Shown: piece after piece, positions 14,550 through 26,393 of the stretch | Layout: the number at the start of each line of letters is the position of its first letter | Numbering within the stretch: position 1 is the first letter of the stretch | DNA from: Marinomonas sp. UCMA 3892 | Lineage (GTDB): Bacteria; Pseudomonadota; Gammaproteobacteria; Pseudomonadales; Marinomonadaceae | Assembly (NCBI RefSeq): GCF_012726345.1 | Contig: NZ_PTXN01000016.1 | Location: forward strand, 1-64,000 | Length of the DNA: 64,000 nt | Direction: 5' to 3' | Position numbers and translations under genes: made by a program | The notes under the pieces: generated by a model | Database searches by the model: none | Told to the model about the DNA's origin: nothing | Seen by the model: only the letters and a program-made list of their open reading frames with translations

Positions 14550-14960
14550 ATGAATAAAAAAATTAAACATGAGTACCAAATCAGTATGCGCTCAGCCATG
14601 GAGGCTGAACAAGTCAATGATTTAGACAATGCGTTTAAGTCTCTTGAAAGAGCGCATATTTTAGGGCAGAGATATTTTATACCGCACATAGCGACGCACT
14701 GGCAGATGTTACGAATTGGGCTTAAACGCAATGATAATCGCGAGGTTATTGGTCAGATCGTCCGTTTGATAGCAACGGTTCCGGGTTTTATATTTGGTTG
14801 GGTTCCAAGGGGAAATCCTGGAGGCGCGAATATCTCTGCTTTAAAGCCAGTGCCCTTGCCAGCTGACTTGCAACCCTTGCTAGCTGACAGCCCCATTTGG
14901 CGGGACGTCTTAATACGCCTGACTATTTACGCGGTTATCGTTTTAATCGTATTAGCATAA
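14550..14960 (+). CDS. DUF3703-family protein
   Basis: A 136-residue protein of the DUF3703 type, usually found beside heavy-metal resistance genes. Seen: helical N-terminus with AEQVNDLDNAFKSLERAHILGQ, then HWQMLRIGLKRND and VGWVPRGNPGG-like GWVPRGNPGGANIS, and a C-terminal membrane segment (LTIYAVIVLIVLA). It is transcribed toward czcA and separated from it by a hairpin. No precise function is known for the family. It opens the metal-resistance cargo. Confidence 0.8.
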   Translation: MNKKIKHEYQISMRSAMEAEQVNDLDNAFKSLERAHILGQRYFIPHIATHWQMLRIGLKRNDNREVIGQIVRLIATVPGFIFGWVPRGNPGGANISALKPVPLPADLQPLLADSPIWRDVLIRLTIYAVIVLIVLA

Positions 14961-14986
14961 ACACCCATACTATTGCCAAAACGTTC

Positions 14987-15013
14987 TTCGCTGCAGCCCA
15001 ATGCTGCAGCGAA
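14987..15013. terminator. Hairpin between convergent DUF3703 and czcA genes
   Basis: Perfect 11-bp inverted repeat TTCGCTGCAGC/GCTGCAGCGAA with loop CCAAT, placed between two converging genes. It would serve both directions, although neither side has a strong T-tract. Confidence 0.6.
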
Positions 15014-15025
15014 GCAGGTTAATGA

Positions 15026-18157
<3,132 letters not shown>

Positions 18158-19177
18158 TTAATGATCATGCTCGGCTTCAGATTTTTCAATATCCGCTTTT
18201 AACAGATAGCTGTTTGTAGTGACATACAACTGGCCGGGCTTTAAACCGGCAATCACTTCGACATAATCCATGTCGCTACGGCCAAGCTGCAATGGGGAAA
18301 AGACATATTCGCTATTATTTTTCACGAAGACACCGCTTTTATTGTCCAGTATTTGAATGGCCGATTTTTTAACGGCAAGCTCAACGTTGAATTCACCGCT
18401 TATCACAGCACCTTCGATCAATTGCCCGGACGACAGTTTACCGTCACGGTTATCCAGCTTAACTCTGGCCAGTTGATAGGGCTGGGTTAATGATGGGATG
18501 ATATGCGCAATTACGCCGTTAATCTCAGTTTCAGCGGCCATAATGACCACTTTTTGTCCTGTCGCGACAGCATCTTGTTGTGACGGGTACAGGCGAAAAT
18601 CTGCCCACAGGCCGCCAAAATCAGCAATGCTAAACAGCGTCTGCTGCTGTGCGACTTCACCAACATTGGCGCTGCGCTGAATAATAACGCCGTCAATTGG
18701 CGCTTTAATGGTATAGGTATTTAAGCTCTCATTTGACTCGACAACGGCCAGTACATCGCCTGCTTTTACGCTGTCACCCAGCGAGAATTTCACCGAGGTA
18801 AGAATACCGGGAAAACGGGCATTAACATGGCTGATGCGGTTTGGATCAGCGCTAAGCTTGCCATAAACAACCTGATGTTGGCGTAATCGCTGGCTGTCAG
18901 CACGGTCTGTGACAATATTAACTGCCGTAGCCATATCATCACTAATGCGGCTGCTTAGGGTTTCGTTGTGTTCATGCTCGTCGTTTTCGTCGTGCCCTTC
19001 ATGCTCATTGTGTTCTTCATGTTTTTTGTGCTCTTCATTTTTCTTAGTGTCAGATTGCGGCTTTACCGCTTGTTCTTTGGCATGGACGTGAGCTTGTTCT
19101 TGCTCATTGGCGGCCATTACATGCATCGGCATCAGCCAGGCTGCAATAAACATTGCCAGTGTTACATGTGGTTTCAT
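18158..19177 (-). CDS. czcB: CzcB-type membrane fusion protein
   Basis: Periplasmic adaptor of the CzcCBA pump, 339 residues. A signal peptide (LAMFIAAWLMPMHVMAA) is followed by a striking His/Glu/Lys-rich stretch at residues 45-75 (repeats such as HKKHEEHNEHEGHDEN) that can bind metal. Then come a barrel-sandwich/lipoyl domain (GDSVKAGDVLAVVESNE and APIDGVIIQRSANVGEV) and a C-terminal domain. The longer open frame to 19216 uses a non-ATG start. ATG 19177 is chosen because AGGAAG lies eight bases upstream and the signal peptide then starts properly. Confidence 0.9.
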   Translation of the reverse strand: MKPHVTLAMFIAAWLMPMHVMAANEQEQAHVHAKEQAVKPQSDTKKNEEHKKHEEHNEHEGHDENDEHEHNETLSSRISDDMATAVNIVTDRADSQRLRQHQVVYGKLSADPNRISHVNARFPGILTSVKFSLGDSVKAGDVLAVVESNESLNTYTIKAPIDGVIIQRSANVGEVAQQQTLFSIADFGGLWADFRLYPSQQDAVATGQKVVIMAAETEINGVIAHIIPSLTQPYQLARVKLDNRDGKLSSGQLIEGAVISGEFNVELAVKKSAIQILDNKSGVFVKNNSEYVFSPLQLGRSDMDYVEVIAGLKPGQLYVTTNSYLLKADIEKSEAEHDH

Positions 19178-19255
19178 AATGCTATCTTCCTGTATGTTCT
19201 GTTTGCCACGTCGCACAGTTAATTAAGTGCGGCAGCGGGGCAATAATCTTGTCAG

Positions 19256-20500
19256 TTACTGCGTTACCGGCTCGGCGGTAAGCTGTTCAATCGTCGCCTG
19301 GCTCAATAGCACCGCAGTGGCGGTTTCCAGTAAGTGTCTTTTTGCCTGCAACAATTCTTGCTGGGCATTAAGCCAATCCTGATAATTTGAGCGCCCGCGC
19401 TGGTATGCATCACGCGTAAGATCCAGCGCTTGTTCCAGGTTGGGGATCACGTACTGCGCCAACTGTTGGTGACTGGTAATAAATTGCTGTCGTTGCGAGT
19501 ACGCATCAAACAAGCGTTCATGCAGGATCAGTAAGCTATCCTGCTGTCGATACTCGACATTGTTTCGCTCTGCCAGCGCAGCTTCGATGGCTGCACTATT
19601 GCGACGTTCAGCAAATAACGGCACTGAGATACCAAAGGTAAGGCCTGTATCATCACTGGCCTGATAGCGTCTTACCCCTACCTGCCAACTCAGATCGGCG
19701 CGATTCTGGCTTTGTGCCAGTCGCACTTCAGCGTCTTTTAACCGACGTTCAGAGGCAAAAATGGTTAACGCCGGCGATTGTTGCAGCCGCTGATACAGCT
19801 CAGCAAAAGGGCGGCTTTGGCCAAAAGCAAACAAGTTACCTGCCACAACGTTAAAGTTGGCGCTGGTATCACCCCAAAAACGTGCTATGGCTATTTTTTG
19901 CCGCTCAATGCGCTGCAACAGGGCGTCCCGCCCGATCTGAACCTGCGCCAGTTGCGCCTTTGCCCGCATGATTTCAGCATCTGACAAGGCACCGCTGGCA
20001 GCACGTTTTTCAGCGCTTTGCAGCAGGGCTTCTGAGAGCGCTACGGCCTCTTCTGTCAGTGTCAATTCCTGCTGGCTGGCCAATAGATTAATATAATTGC
20101 GGGTAAGCTCTGCCAGCACATCCAGGGTTTGCGCCTGTTGCTGCCATTCAAGAGTATTGAGCCTGGCGTCTACTACCGCAGCGCGCCATTGAGCTTTATT
20201 ATCCAGCTCTATCACGGAAGATAAGGCGATTGTCAGCTCAGCACCGGCCAGCCCTCTGGCCTCTCCGGTGCCCGCAACATTCTCAAGCTCTACACCGAGT
20301 TGATAACCGGGTTTAAGGCTTTGCAAATCACGCTCTGCAAACAGACGCTGTTGCGTAAATTTAAACTGATGCAGCTGAGGGTTGTGTTGCAGCGTTTTAT
20401 CTATTGCCTGTTGTAATGTCAGTGCTTGCGGCTCTGCACGTAGCGGAAGCGCGCAAAATACCGCCGCCAGTATTGCTGGCAGCATTAGTGTCATACGCAT
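19256..20500 (-). CDS. czcC: CzcC-type outer membrane efflux protein
   Basis: Outer-membrane TolC-like channel of the Czc complex, 414 residues. It has a signal peptide (LPAILAAVFCALPLRAE) and two OEP repeats rich in Gln/Ala/Leu coiled-coil sequence. The first repeat begins LTLQQAIDKTLQHNPQL and the second is around LTIFASERRLKDAEVRLAQSQNRADL. The ending AYQRGRSNYQDWLNAQQELLQAKRHLLE is typical. It lies first in the czcC-B-A order on the minus strand, preceded by the His-rich small gene. There is a 78-bp gap to czcB. Confidence 0.9.
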   Translation of the reverse strand: MRMTLMLPAILAAVFCALPLRAEPQALTLQQAIDKTLQHNPQLHQFKFTQQRLFAERDLQSLKPGYQLGVELENVAGTGEARGLAGAELTIALSSVIELDNKAQWRAAVVDARLNTLEWQQQAQTLDVLAELTRNYINLLASQQELTLTEEAVALSEALLQSAEKRAASGALSDAEIMRAKAQLAQVQIGRDALLQRIERQKIAIARFWGDTSANFNVVAGNLFAFGQSRPFAELYQRLQQSPALTIFASERRLKDAEVRLAQSQNRADLSWQVGVRRYQASDDTGLTFGISVPLFAERRNSAAIEAALAERNNVEYRQQDSLLILHERLFDAYSQRQQFITSHQQLAQYVIPNLEQALDLTRDAYQRGRSNYQDWLNAQQELLQAKRHLLETATAVLLSQATIEQLTAEPVTQ

Positions 20501-20551
20501 GGGTATGCTCCTGAAAGTTAATCGTTAATAAAAAAAGATAAACAAGCAGGA

Positions 20552-20917
20552 TCAGATATTTGGCGGCGGCACCGGTGGGGGATAGCTAATGAGGTTTAAC
20601 CCTGGTTGGGTAGCGGCTATAACACTGTCACGGAAGTTAAGCAGTTCCATGCCCTGAAAAAAAGCGATATAGCAGGTCACATGAGCATGATTACTGTGTT
20701 CGTCGGCATCATGCTCAGAGTTATGTGCAACGTTATGTGCAGTGACTTGCTCACTGCTTACGTCGAAAAGGGTATCTGAGTGGCAGTGTTCATGTTGCAG
20801 GTCAGTGTAGGCATGGGCATGATCAGGCAAATGCATAACTAACGCATCACAGGCCATCACGGCATGATTCAGCATAATCAGCAACAGTAATAATAAGCCT
20901 GATGTACGACCTAACAT
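20552..20917 (-). CDS. His-rich small periplasmic protein (CzcI-like)
   Basis: A 121-residue exported protein. A signal sequence (LLLLLLIMLNHAVMA) is followed by a region rich in His and Asp (MHLPDHAHAYTDLQHEHCHSD and SEHDADEHSNHAH), able to bind divalent metal. A Pro-rich end (YPPPVPPPN) closes the protein. Small proteins like this occur at the head of czc operons (CzcI, CzcE and relatives), where they modulate or sense metal. The exact family is not certain. It is the first gene of the leftward czcI-C-B-A group. Confidence 0.7.
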   Translation of the reverse strand: MLGRTSGLLLLLLIMLNHAVMACDALVMHLPDHAHAYTDLQHEHCHSDTLFDVSSEQVTAHNVAHNSEHDADEHSNHAHVTCYIAFFQGMELLNFRDSVIAATQPGLNLISYPPPVPPPNI

Positions 20918-20959
20918 AAATCCCTCAGTAAGTTAGCGCTATGGTAGCGCTATTGCGAC

Positions 20960-21865
20960 TTACGCTTTTAGCTGTAAAATCCTGCGCGCACCATTGAGTA
21001 CAACTAATCCAATGATGAACCCTATTACCAGATCCGGATAGCGTGACCCGGTCCAGGTGACTAATAATCCGGCCAAAATCACCCCAGCATTTGCGATAAC
21101 GTCATTTGCAGAGAAAATCCAACTGGCTTTCATATGCGCGCCGCTTTCTTTTTGTTGATGAATTAACGAAAGACAGATCACATTAGCAACCAAAGCAATA
21201 GCGCCCATAATTAACATCAACGTCGACACTGGCTCGTTACCAAACAGGTAGCGCCGTATCACCTCACTGATCACCCCAAAAGCTAAAATTAATTGCAGCC
21301 AGCCGGCAAGCTGTGCGGCGTTTAATTGAACCTTGCTACTACGCCCGACTGCGTATAGCGCAACCCCGTATACCGCTGCATCGGCAAACATATCCAAAGA
21401 GTCGGCTATTAACCCGGTTGATTGAGCCAGCCAACCGGTCACAAACTCTACTGCAAACATCACCGCGTTAATGCCCAGCAACCATTTTAAAATTAACTCC
21501 TCACGCAGCGAACCTGATTCTGTGGATTGTCTGGCCTGCGTTACCTCTTCGGGTTTCACCGGCCCGGTCTTTGTCAGCGATGCGCCCAGCCCTAAGCTGT
21601 GCATTTTTGTTGTAATTTCATTGGCATTCACCGTGTGAAAAACGCGAACCTGCCTTTGTCGGATATCAAACTGTAACAGAACACCGGGCTCAACTGTTTC
21701 CAGCGCCATACGGATCAAACGCTCTTCGGCAGGGCAGTCCATTTTAGGCACCCTAAATTCACTAAGGTAGGCATATTTTGCATGCTTATCAGGTGCATCA
21801 ACGGCGCTATTTTCACTGTTGCCCGTTTCGCTACACTTATCATTGGAACAGCATTTTGCATTCAT
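20960..21865 (-). CDS. CDF-type cation transporter with N-terminal HMA-like domain
   Basis: Cation diffusion facilitator-like protein of 301 residues. The N-terminus is Cys-rich (AKCCSNDKC) and leads into an HMA-like fold with RVPKMDCPAEE, in which only one Cys of the usual CxxC remains. The C-terminal part has six membrane segments. The metal-site helix SLDMFADAAVYGVALYAVG sits in TM2 and SANDVIANAGVILAGLL in TM5. The long cytoplasmic C-terminal domain of classical CDFs is absent. ATG 21865 is chosen over the upstream open frame because the divergent MerR promoter lies at 21897-21927. It is transcribed divergently from the regulator. Confidence 0.85.
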   Translation of the reverse strand: MNAKCCSNDKCSETGNSENSAVDAPDKHAKYAYLSEFRVPKMDCPAEERLIRMALETVEPGVLLQFDIRQRQVRVFHTVNANEITTKMHSLGLGASLTKTGPVKPEEVTQARQSTESGSLREELILKWLLGINAVMFAVEFVTGWLAQSTGLIADSLDMFADAAVYGVALYAVGRSSKVQLNAAQLAGWLQLILAFGVISEVIRRYLFGNEPVSTLMLIMGAIALVANVICLSLIHQQKESGAHMKASWIFSANDVIANAGVILAGLLVTWTGSRYPDLVIGFIIGLVVLNGARRILQLKA

Positions 21866-21896
21866 AACCGATAAACCTTGGGTTGATATGAAACCT

Positions 21897-21927
21897 AGTT
21901 TAAACTCTGTAGTTACTATAGAGTCAA
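21897..21927 (-). promoter_or_regulatory. MerR-family (CadR/PbrR-type) promoter with 19-bp spacer
   Basis: Read on the minus strand: -35 TTGACT (21927-21922), a 19-base spacer containing the dyad ACTCTATAGTAACTACAGAGT, and -10 TAAACT (21902-21897). The over-long spacer with a central dyad is the hallmark of MerR-controlled promoters. It points at the HMA-CDF gene starting at 21865. The MerR-type gene itself begins 15 bp on the other side. Confidence 0.88.
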
Positions 21928-21941
21928 TAGGCAGTATCGAG

Positions 21942-22352
21942 ATGATCAAGATTGGAGAGCTGGCAAAAATCTCTGGCTGTTCTGTGCAAACCATCCGTCA
22001 CTATGAAAAGGAGCAGCTTCTTGCGGCGAAACTACGTAGCGATGGTAATTTCCGCCTCTACGATCACGCTGATATCGAGCGGTTGCTATTTATTAAACAC
22101 TGCCGGAGTTTAGATCTGAGTTTGGCAGAAATTCGTCAGTTACTGAGTTTGAATGACTCGCCAATGTCGCAGTGTGATGATGTTAATCAGATGATTGAAC
22201 AGCATATCGAGCAGGTAGAACGTCGCATAGCGGATTTAACGCAGCTTAATAAACAACTAAAGGCTTTACGTCTTAGCTGCAACTCGAAGCGCACGGTAGA
22301 GCACTGTGGTATTTTAAAACAATTGAATGAAGCCGTTAGTCAAACCAACTAA
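21942..22352 (+). CDS. cadR: MerR-family metal-responsive regulator (CadR/PbrR type)
   Basis: A 136-residue MerR-type regulator. The N-terminal winged helix has MIKIGELAKISGCSVQTIRH, followed by YEKEQLL and a long dimer helix. Metal-binding cysteines fit the Cd/Pb group: Cys in IKHCRSLDLSL, and a C-terminal pair in LSCNSKRTVEHCGIL. In this group the metals are Cd(II), Pb(II) and sometimes Zn(II). ATG 21942 is chosen because the frame upstream crosses the promoter. It likely controls the divergent HMA-CDF gene, and possibly the czcD-ynfA genes downstream. Confidence 0.9.
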   Translation: MIKIGELAKISGCSVQTIRHYEKEQLLAAKLRSDGNFRLYDHADIERLLFIKHCRSLDLSLAEIRQLLSLNDSPMSQCDDVNQMIEQHIEQVERRIADLTQLNKQLKALRLSCNSKRTVEHCGILKQLNEAVSQTN

Positions 22353-22383
22353 GTTGTTATCAGCAATAAATAGGTGAGTCTTA

Positions 22384-23291
22384 ATGCACCAGCACAACCA
22401 TTCATATATCAAAGACGACAGCGACAACCGGATCGCTATGGCTTTTTTCTTAATGTGGGTTTTACCCTAATTGAGTTTATCGGCGGTTGGTTAACCAACA
22501 GCACAGCAATTATGGCAGATGCAGTGCATGACCTGGGTGATAGCTTATCTATTGGCAGTGCATGGCTGTTGAACCGGCTTGGCCGAAAGTCTGCAAACCG
22601 ACAATTTACTTACGGCTACCGCAGATTGTCATTGTTTGGCGCCTTAATTAACGGCTTGGTATTGATTGCCGGATCGGTTTGGGTACTGACTGAGGCAATA
22701 CCGCGGCTGGCTAACCCGGTAATGCCAGTGACAGAGGGAATGCTGGCTTTAGCTGTGCTGGGTGTTGCAGTCAATGGCTTTGCCGCTTACCGCTTGAGCA
22801 AAGGAAATACACTGAATGAAAAAGTGCTGAATTGGCATTTGCTTGAAGACGTTCTTGGGTGGGTTGCAGTTTTGGTTGTGGCTATTGTGCTGCAATTTGT
22901 GGATTGGCCTATCCTTGACCCTTTGCTTTCTATTGGTTTCACCTTATTTATTTTGGTTAATGTTTTACGAAACCTCAGCACAACTGCGCGTTTATTTCTG
23001 CAAGCCGCGCCAGATAGCAAATTGCAAAATGAAATCCAAGATACTTTGCTGAAAATTGATGAGTTAGACAGCATTCATCACCTGCATCTCTGGTCGCTTG
23101 ATGGTGAACATCATGTACTCACCGCACATGTGGTAACCAATGCCAGCAAGGCATTTACTGCAAACCATTATGCCGATATTAAGCTGCGTATTGCTAACGC
23201 ATTGGAGCAGTTTGATTTAGCACATACCACGATAGAGCTGGAGTTAACACAAGAACATTGTCGGGATGAATTCCCGGATAAGGTGCAGTGA
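22384..23291 (+). CDS. czcD: CzcD-type CDF transporter, frame broken near the start
   Basis: Cation diffusion facilitator for Zn/Co/Cd. Residues in the main frame include [19 protein letters not shown], the metal site [15 protein letters not shown], a second [13 protein letters not shown], and a cytoplasmic C-terminal domain ([19 protein letters not shown]). That frame is open only from GTG 22374. ATG 22384, one frame off, has the better Shine-Dalgarno (GGTGAG) and encodes [12 protein letters not shown], the His-rich start typical of CzcD. The two frames meet at 22443-22449, TTTTTTC. A -1 shift there would give ...AMAFFLNVGF, the family sequence. Either a lost T, a sequencing error or programmed -1 frameshifting explains this. 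Confidence 0.8.
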
Positions 23292-23292
23292 A

Positions 23293-23619
23293 GTGACCGT
23301 CATTACAACGTTAGGTTTATTTATCATTACTGCAATAGCAGAAATTGTCGGTTGCTATTTGCCTTACTTGTGGCTGAAAAAAGGAGCTTCAGCCTGGGTG
23401 CTGTTACCTGCTGCAATCAGTCTGGCATTATTTGCCTGGTTGTTAACGCTTCACCCAACGGCTGCTGGACGTGTTTACGCGGCTTATGGCGGAGTATACG
23501 TAACAATAGCAATAGTCTGGTTGTGGGGAGTAGATGGCATTCAACCACACCGCTGGGATCTGGCTGGCGTGGTGCTAATGCTCGCAGGCATGGCAGTGAT
23601 CATGTTTGCGCCGAGATAA
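23293..23619 (+). CDS. YnfA/UPF0060-family small membrane protein
   Basis: A 108-residue protein with four membrane segments. It has the family stretch [17 protein letters not shown] at residues 14-30, and [24 protein letters not shown] near the middle. It is distantly SMR-like; the true function of the family is uncertain. The start is GTG 23293, two bases after the czcD stop. The open frame begins further upstream at ATG 23266 inside czcD, but GTG gives the standard protein length. It is probably co-transcribed with cadR and czcD. Confidence 0.83.
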   Translation: MTVITTLGLFIITAIAEIVGCYLPYLWLKKGASAWVLLPAAISLALFAWLLTLHPTAAGRVYAAYGGVYVTIAIVWLWGVDGIQPHRWDLAGVVLMLAGMAVIMFAPR

Positions 23620-24054
23620 ACAATTTGTTTTGAGCACGGTATTACGAAAAGAAAGACTTAGGTACTTTTATCATTTATAGCAATGGTTTTTCTGTTCTTG
23701 ATTAAGAATTTTTCAGAATACATTGTGTATCAAATGTTAGTCGCCCACAAAAATGGTTACAGCAGTGCCTGATTTACCTATTTTTTACAAGGTGTACGCT
23801 TTGTTACTATTTCAGTTAAAAAGCTGCACTTTAATCACTATTAAAGTGCGAAATGAGCATGGTTTCTTTGTATTGACGTAAATGTCTGCTTTTCGCTCAA
23901 AGCGGTCCAATCATAAATTTGGCTCGTTAAAATTAGCTGTTGTTACTGGTCATAACAGCTAGTCAGAAACACACACGATTTCTTCATCTATCTGGCCAAT
24001 CACCTTAACGGCGTTCCTTAGCATGTTAGCTCTATGAAATTTCTGGAGCTGACA
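23620..24054. other. Intergenic region at the right border of the cargo
   Basis: About 435 bases without a recognisable gene, leading to traF. They hold the right copy of the 68-bp repeat (23787-23854) and an inverted-repeat-like stretch TCTGCTTT-TCGCTC-AAAGCGGT near 23884-23905. The start of traF is taken at ATG 24055. Confidence 0.55.
23787..23854 (+). repeat. Cargo-flanking direct repeat, right copy
   Basis: Same orientation as 14325-14392 and identical at 52 of 68 positions with no gaps. The core is CACTTTAAT-CACT-ATTAAAGTG, a perfect 9-bp inverted repeat. Confidence 0.7.
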
Positions 24055-24999
24055 ATGAGAACGCCTTTGTTACCTTGGTTTATCCTATGGGTGACCATCC
24101 CAATCATTATTTTCTTTCTATTCATCTTACCCGCCTATGCCAGTGACGAGCCATTCTATCAGCGTGGTCAGGAAGGCTGGTTTTGGTATCAGGTCATTCC
24201 TGGGCCAGCGGAGGCTGAAGAGCTTATTAAGCCGGAATCTGGTGCGGCAGAGTCGAGTAAGAGCGGGCTAAAGCCTTTCAGTGCTGCCTGGTTTCGTGAG
24301 CACATGCAGTCGTTCATGGACAAGGCAATTGATGAGCCGACGAATGAGAACGTCAGAGCCTATCTGTATCTCCAGCGCGTCATGATGGATAAGGGCTCAC
24401 AGTTTGCTGATGTTAGTCAGCAGGTAGTCATGGGCGATCCAGTTTTGGATGAAATCAGTCGCAGACCCTTGGCTACCTATGCTGCCAATCGGATGGATCG
24501 AGAAGCTGGCGCTCAACGAGATATTGCTTTAGGTGAAGTAGCAAAACGGGCTGGCTTATTCTTCTTCTATCGTTCTGATTGCCCTTACTGCCATGCTCAA
24601 GCGCCTATCATCGAATCAATGGCTTTGAACTATGGTTTCGAGGTGTTTGCTATTGCAGTCGATGGCTTGCCTTTACCTGGTGGAGAGTTTCCTCATTACA
24701 AAGTCGATTCAGGACAAGCCCAATCCTTGTCCGTTACGACTGTTCCAGCGGTCTTCTTAGTAGACCCGCCTAATGTCATCACTCCGATTGGCCAAGGTGC
24801 AATGAGCCTCGATGAGCTCAATAATCGAATCATTCTCGCAGCCCATCAAGCCGGTTGGATTGACGATCAAACTTACTATGCCACCAGACCTGTTCAACCC
24901 GGCGTGTCACTCGCGATGTCAGCGCAAGAGCTTAACGAAAAAATATTACAGGACCCTGAGTTTCTTGTTCGCTATCTGCGTGCACAAGGAGGGTTATAA
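24055..24999 (+). CDS. traF: TraF, conjugative assembly protein
   Basis: Periplasmic thioredoxin-like protein of the F-type mating-pair formation system, 314 residues. The signal peptide has WFILWVTIPIIIFFLFILPAYA before SDEPF. The C-terminal thioredoxin fold shows LFFFYRSDCPYCHAQAPII near residue 178, with the CPYC redox pair, and a cis-Pro region VTTVPAVFLVDPP. ATG 24055 follows GGAG at seven bases; the frame extends upstream to 24034. It is followed two bases later by traH. Confidence 0.92.
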   Translation: MRTPLLPWFILWVTIPIIIFFLFILPAYASDEPFYQRGQEGWFWYQVIPGPAEAEELIKPESGAAESSKSGLKPFSAAWFREHMQSFMDKAIDEPTNENVRAYLYLQRVMMDKGSQFADVSQQVVMGDPVLDEISRRPLATYAANRMDREAGAQRDIALGEVAKRAGLFFFYRSDCPYCHAQAPIIESMALNYGFEVFAIAVDGLPLPGGEFPHYKVDSGQAQSLSVTTVPAVFLVDPPNVITPIGQGAMSLDELNNRIILAAHQAGWIDDQTYYATRPVQPGVSLAMSAQELNEKILQDPEFLVRYLRAQGGL

Positions 25000-25001
25000 C
25001 G

Positions 25002-26390
25002 ATGAAAAAAGTATTCCGAGTATCGCTTATCGCCTGTGCGATTGGTTTTTCATCTATGAGCCAAGCAAGCTTGCAACAGGAGATGAATCAGTTGTTTGGT
25101 TCAATGACCAACACCACTGCGCCTGGTGTATTCGAGAGTCAACGACGTGGCGTTATATCTGGAGGAAGTGTTGTTGTTCGTAACAGGATCATGAATGAGA
25201 ACCTCGTCTCTATGGTGCCACCGTCATTCCAAGCCGGTTGTGGCGGCATTGATATGTTCGCTGGAAGTTTGTCATTTGTTAATGCTGATCAGTTCGTTCA
25301 ATTGCTTCGCTCTGTGGCGGCAAATGCCAAGGGATATGCATTCCAACTGGCGCTCAGCGCTATGTGTGAGAAATGCTCACAGCACATGGAGACTCTGCAA
25401 AAGAAAATCCAGCAGTTGAACGAGTATTTTGGCAATTCCTGTCAAATGGCTCAGGGAGTCGTGAACGATACCTTGGCTGCTTTTGGTAAGAAGGGGCAAA
25501 CAGAAGCCAGCATGTTGAGCTCACTTAAAGGGGCTGGAGACGTTTTTACCAGTTGGAGTGAGTCCAATGGTAAGAACCCTTATGAGAACGCTTCAAGTGT
25601 CGCGGCATCTGATGTGAACAAAACGATTAAAGGCAACTTGGTTTGGCGAGCACTGAAACGTCACTCGGCATCAAGCTGGTTTGCATCGGGGGATGACCGT
25701 TTTCTTGAAGCGGTTATGTCAGTGACTGGTTCGATCATTGTTGGTGATTTGGCTAATGCGGCTGATGGTCAAGGTAAAGCCCCAAAACTGACCAGACTGA
25801 ATGGCAATAAAGTGACTATTGAGCATCTAATTCATGGCGGTAACGTCGCTATGTACCGATGTGACACAGTGACACAAGACGGCTGTCTGAATCCGACAAT
25901 CACTAACGTGACCCTAACCGGGTTATCAACCCAGGTAGAAAATTTACTGCTTGGTACAGGTTCTAGTAACGGCATTATTTTTAAGTTTGCTCGAAATACT
26001 GGGGCAGCTAGCACCACCGAAAAGGCTTTTATGACCTCGGCTCCTGCGAGCATTGGCGGCATGATTCGAACACTTTCTGCATTAAATGAAGGGGCTGCTA
26101 GGTCGTTTGCTTCAAGAGCTGCGCCATTTATTGCTGTTGAGATGGCCCGAGCATTGGTTGAAGACATGCTCAATGCAGCTAGAAGTACCTCCGGTGTGGA
26201 AGATCATGCCTATGCGAAGTTATTAACGGAAGACCTTGAACGTGCACGTCGCCAAATCAATGAGGAGTACGCTGCGTTGCAGCGAAGATACGGCTCAGAG
26301 CAAGAATTGCTGGCGCATTTTAACCAGGTGATACAGACCATTCGCAAACAGCGTTATTACACCGTTAAATCTACGGCACTGGGGGAATAG
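25002..26390 (+). CDS. traH: TraH, conjugative pilus assembly protein
   Basis: Mating-pair formation protein of 462 residues, needed for pilus assembly in F-type systems. It has a signal peptide (VFRVSLIACAIGFSSMSQA). The mature part has FQAGCGGIDMFAGSLSFVNADQ near residue 75, a family signature, then LSAMCEKCSQHMETL with a Cys pair and a C-terminal coiled coil. The start follows the traF stop directly, and traG begins 3 bp after the traH stop, so traF-traH-traG form one operon. Confidence 0.92.
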   Translation: MKKVFRVSLIACAIGFSSMSQASLQQEMNQLFGSMTNTTAPGVFESQRRGVISGGSVVVRNRIMNENLVSMVPPSFQAGCGGIDMFAGSLSFVNADQFVQLLRSVAANAKGYAFQLALSAMCEKCSQHMETLQKKIQQLNEYFGNSCQMAQGVVNDTLAAFGKKGQTEASMLSSLKGAGDVFTSWSESNGKNPYENASSVAASDVNKTIKGNLVWRALKRHSASSWFASGDDRFLEAVMSVTGSIIVGDLANAADGQGKAPKLTRLNGNKVTIEHLIHGGNVAMYRCDTVTQDGCLNPTITNVTLTGLSTQVENLLLGTGSSNGIIFKFARNTGAASTTEKAFMTSAPASIGGMIRTLSALNEGAARSFASRAAPFIAVEMARALVEDMLNAARSTSGVEDHAYAKLLTEDLERARRQINEEYAALQRRYGSEQELLAHFNQVIQTIRKQRYYTVKSTALGE

Positions 26391-26393
26391 GTC

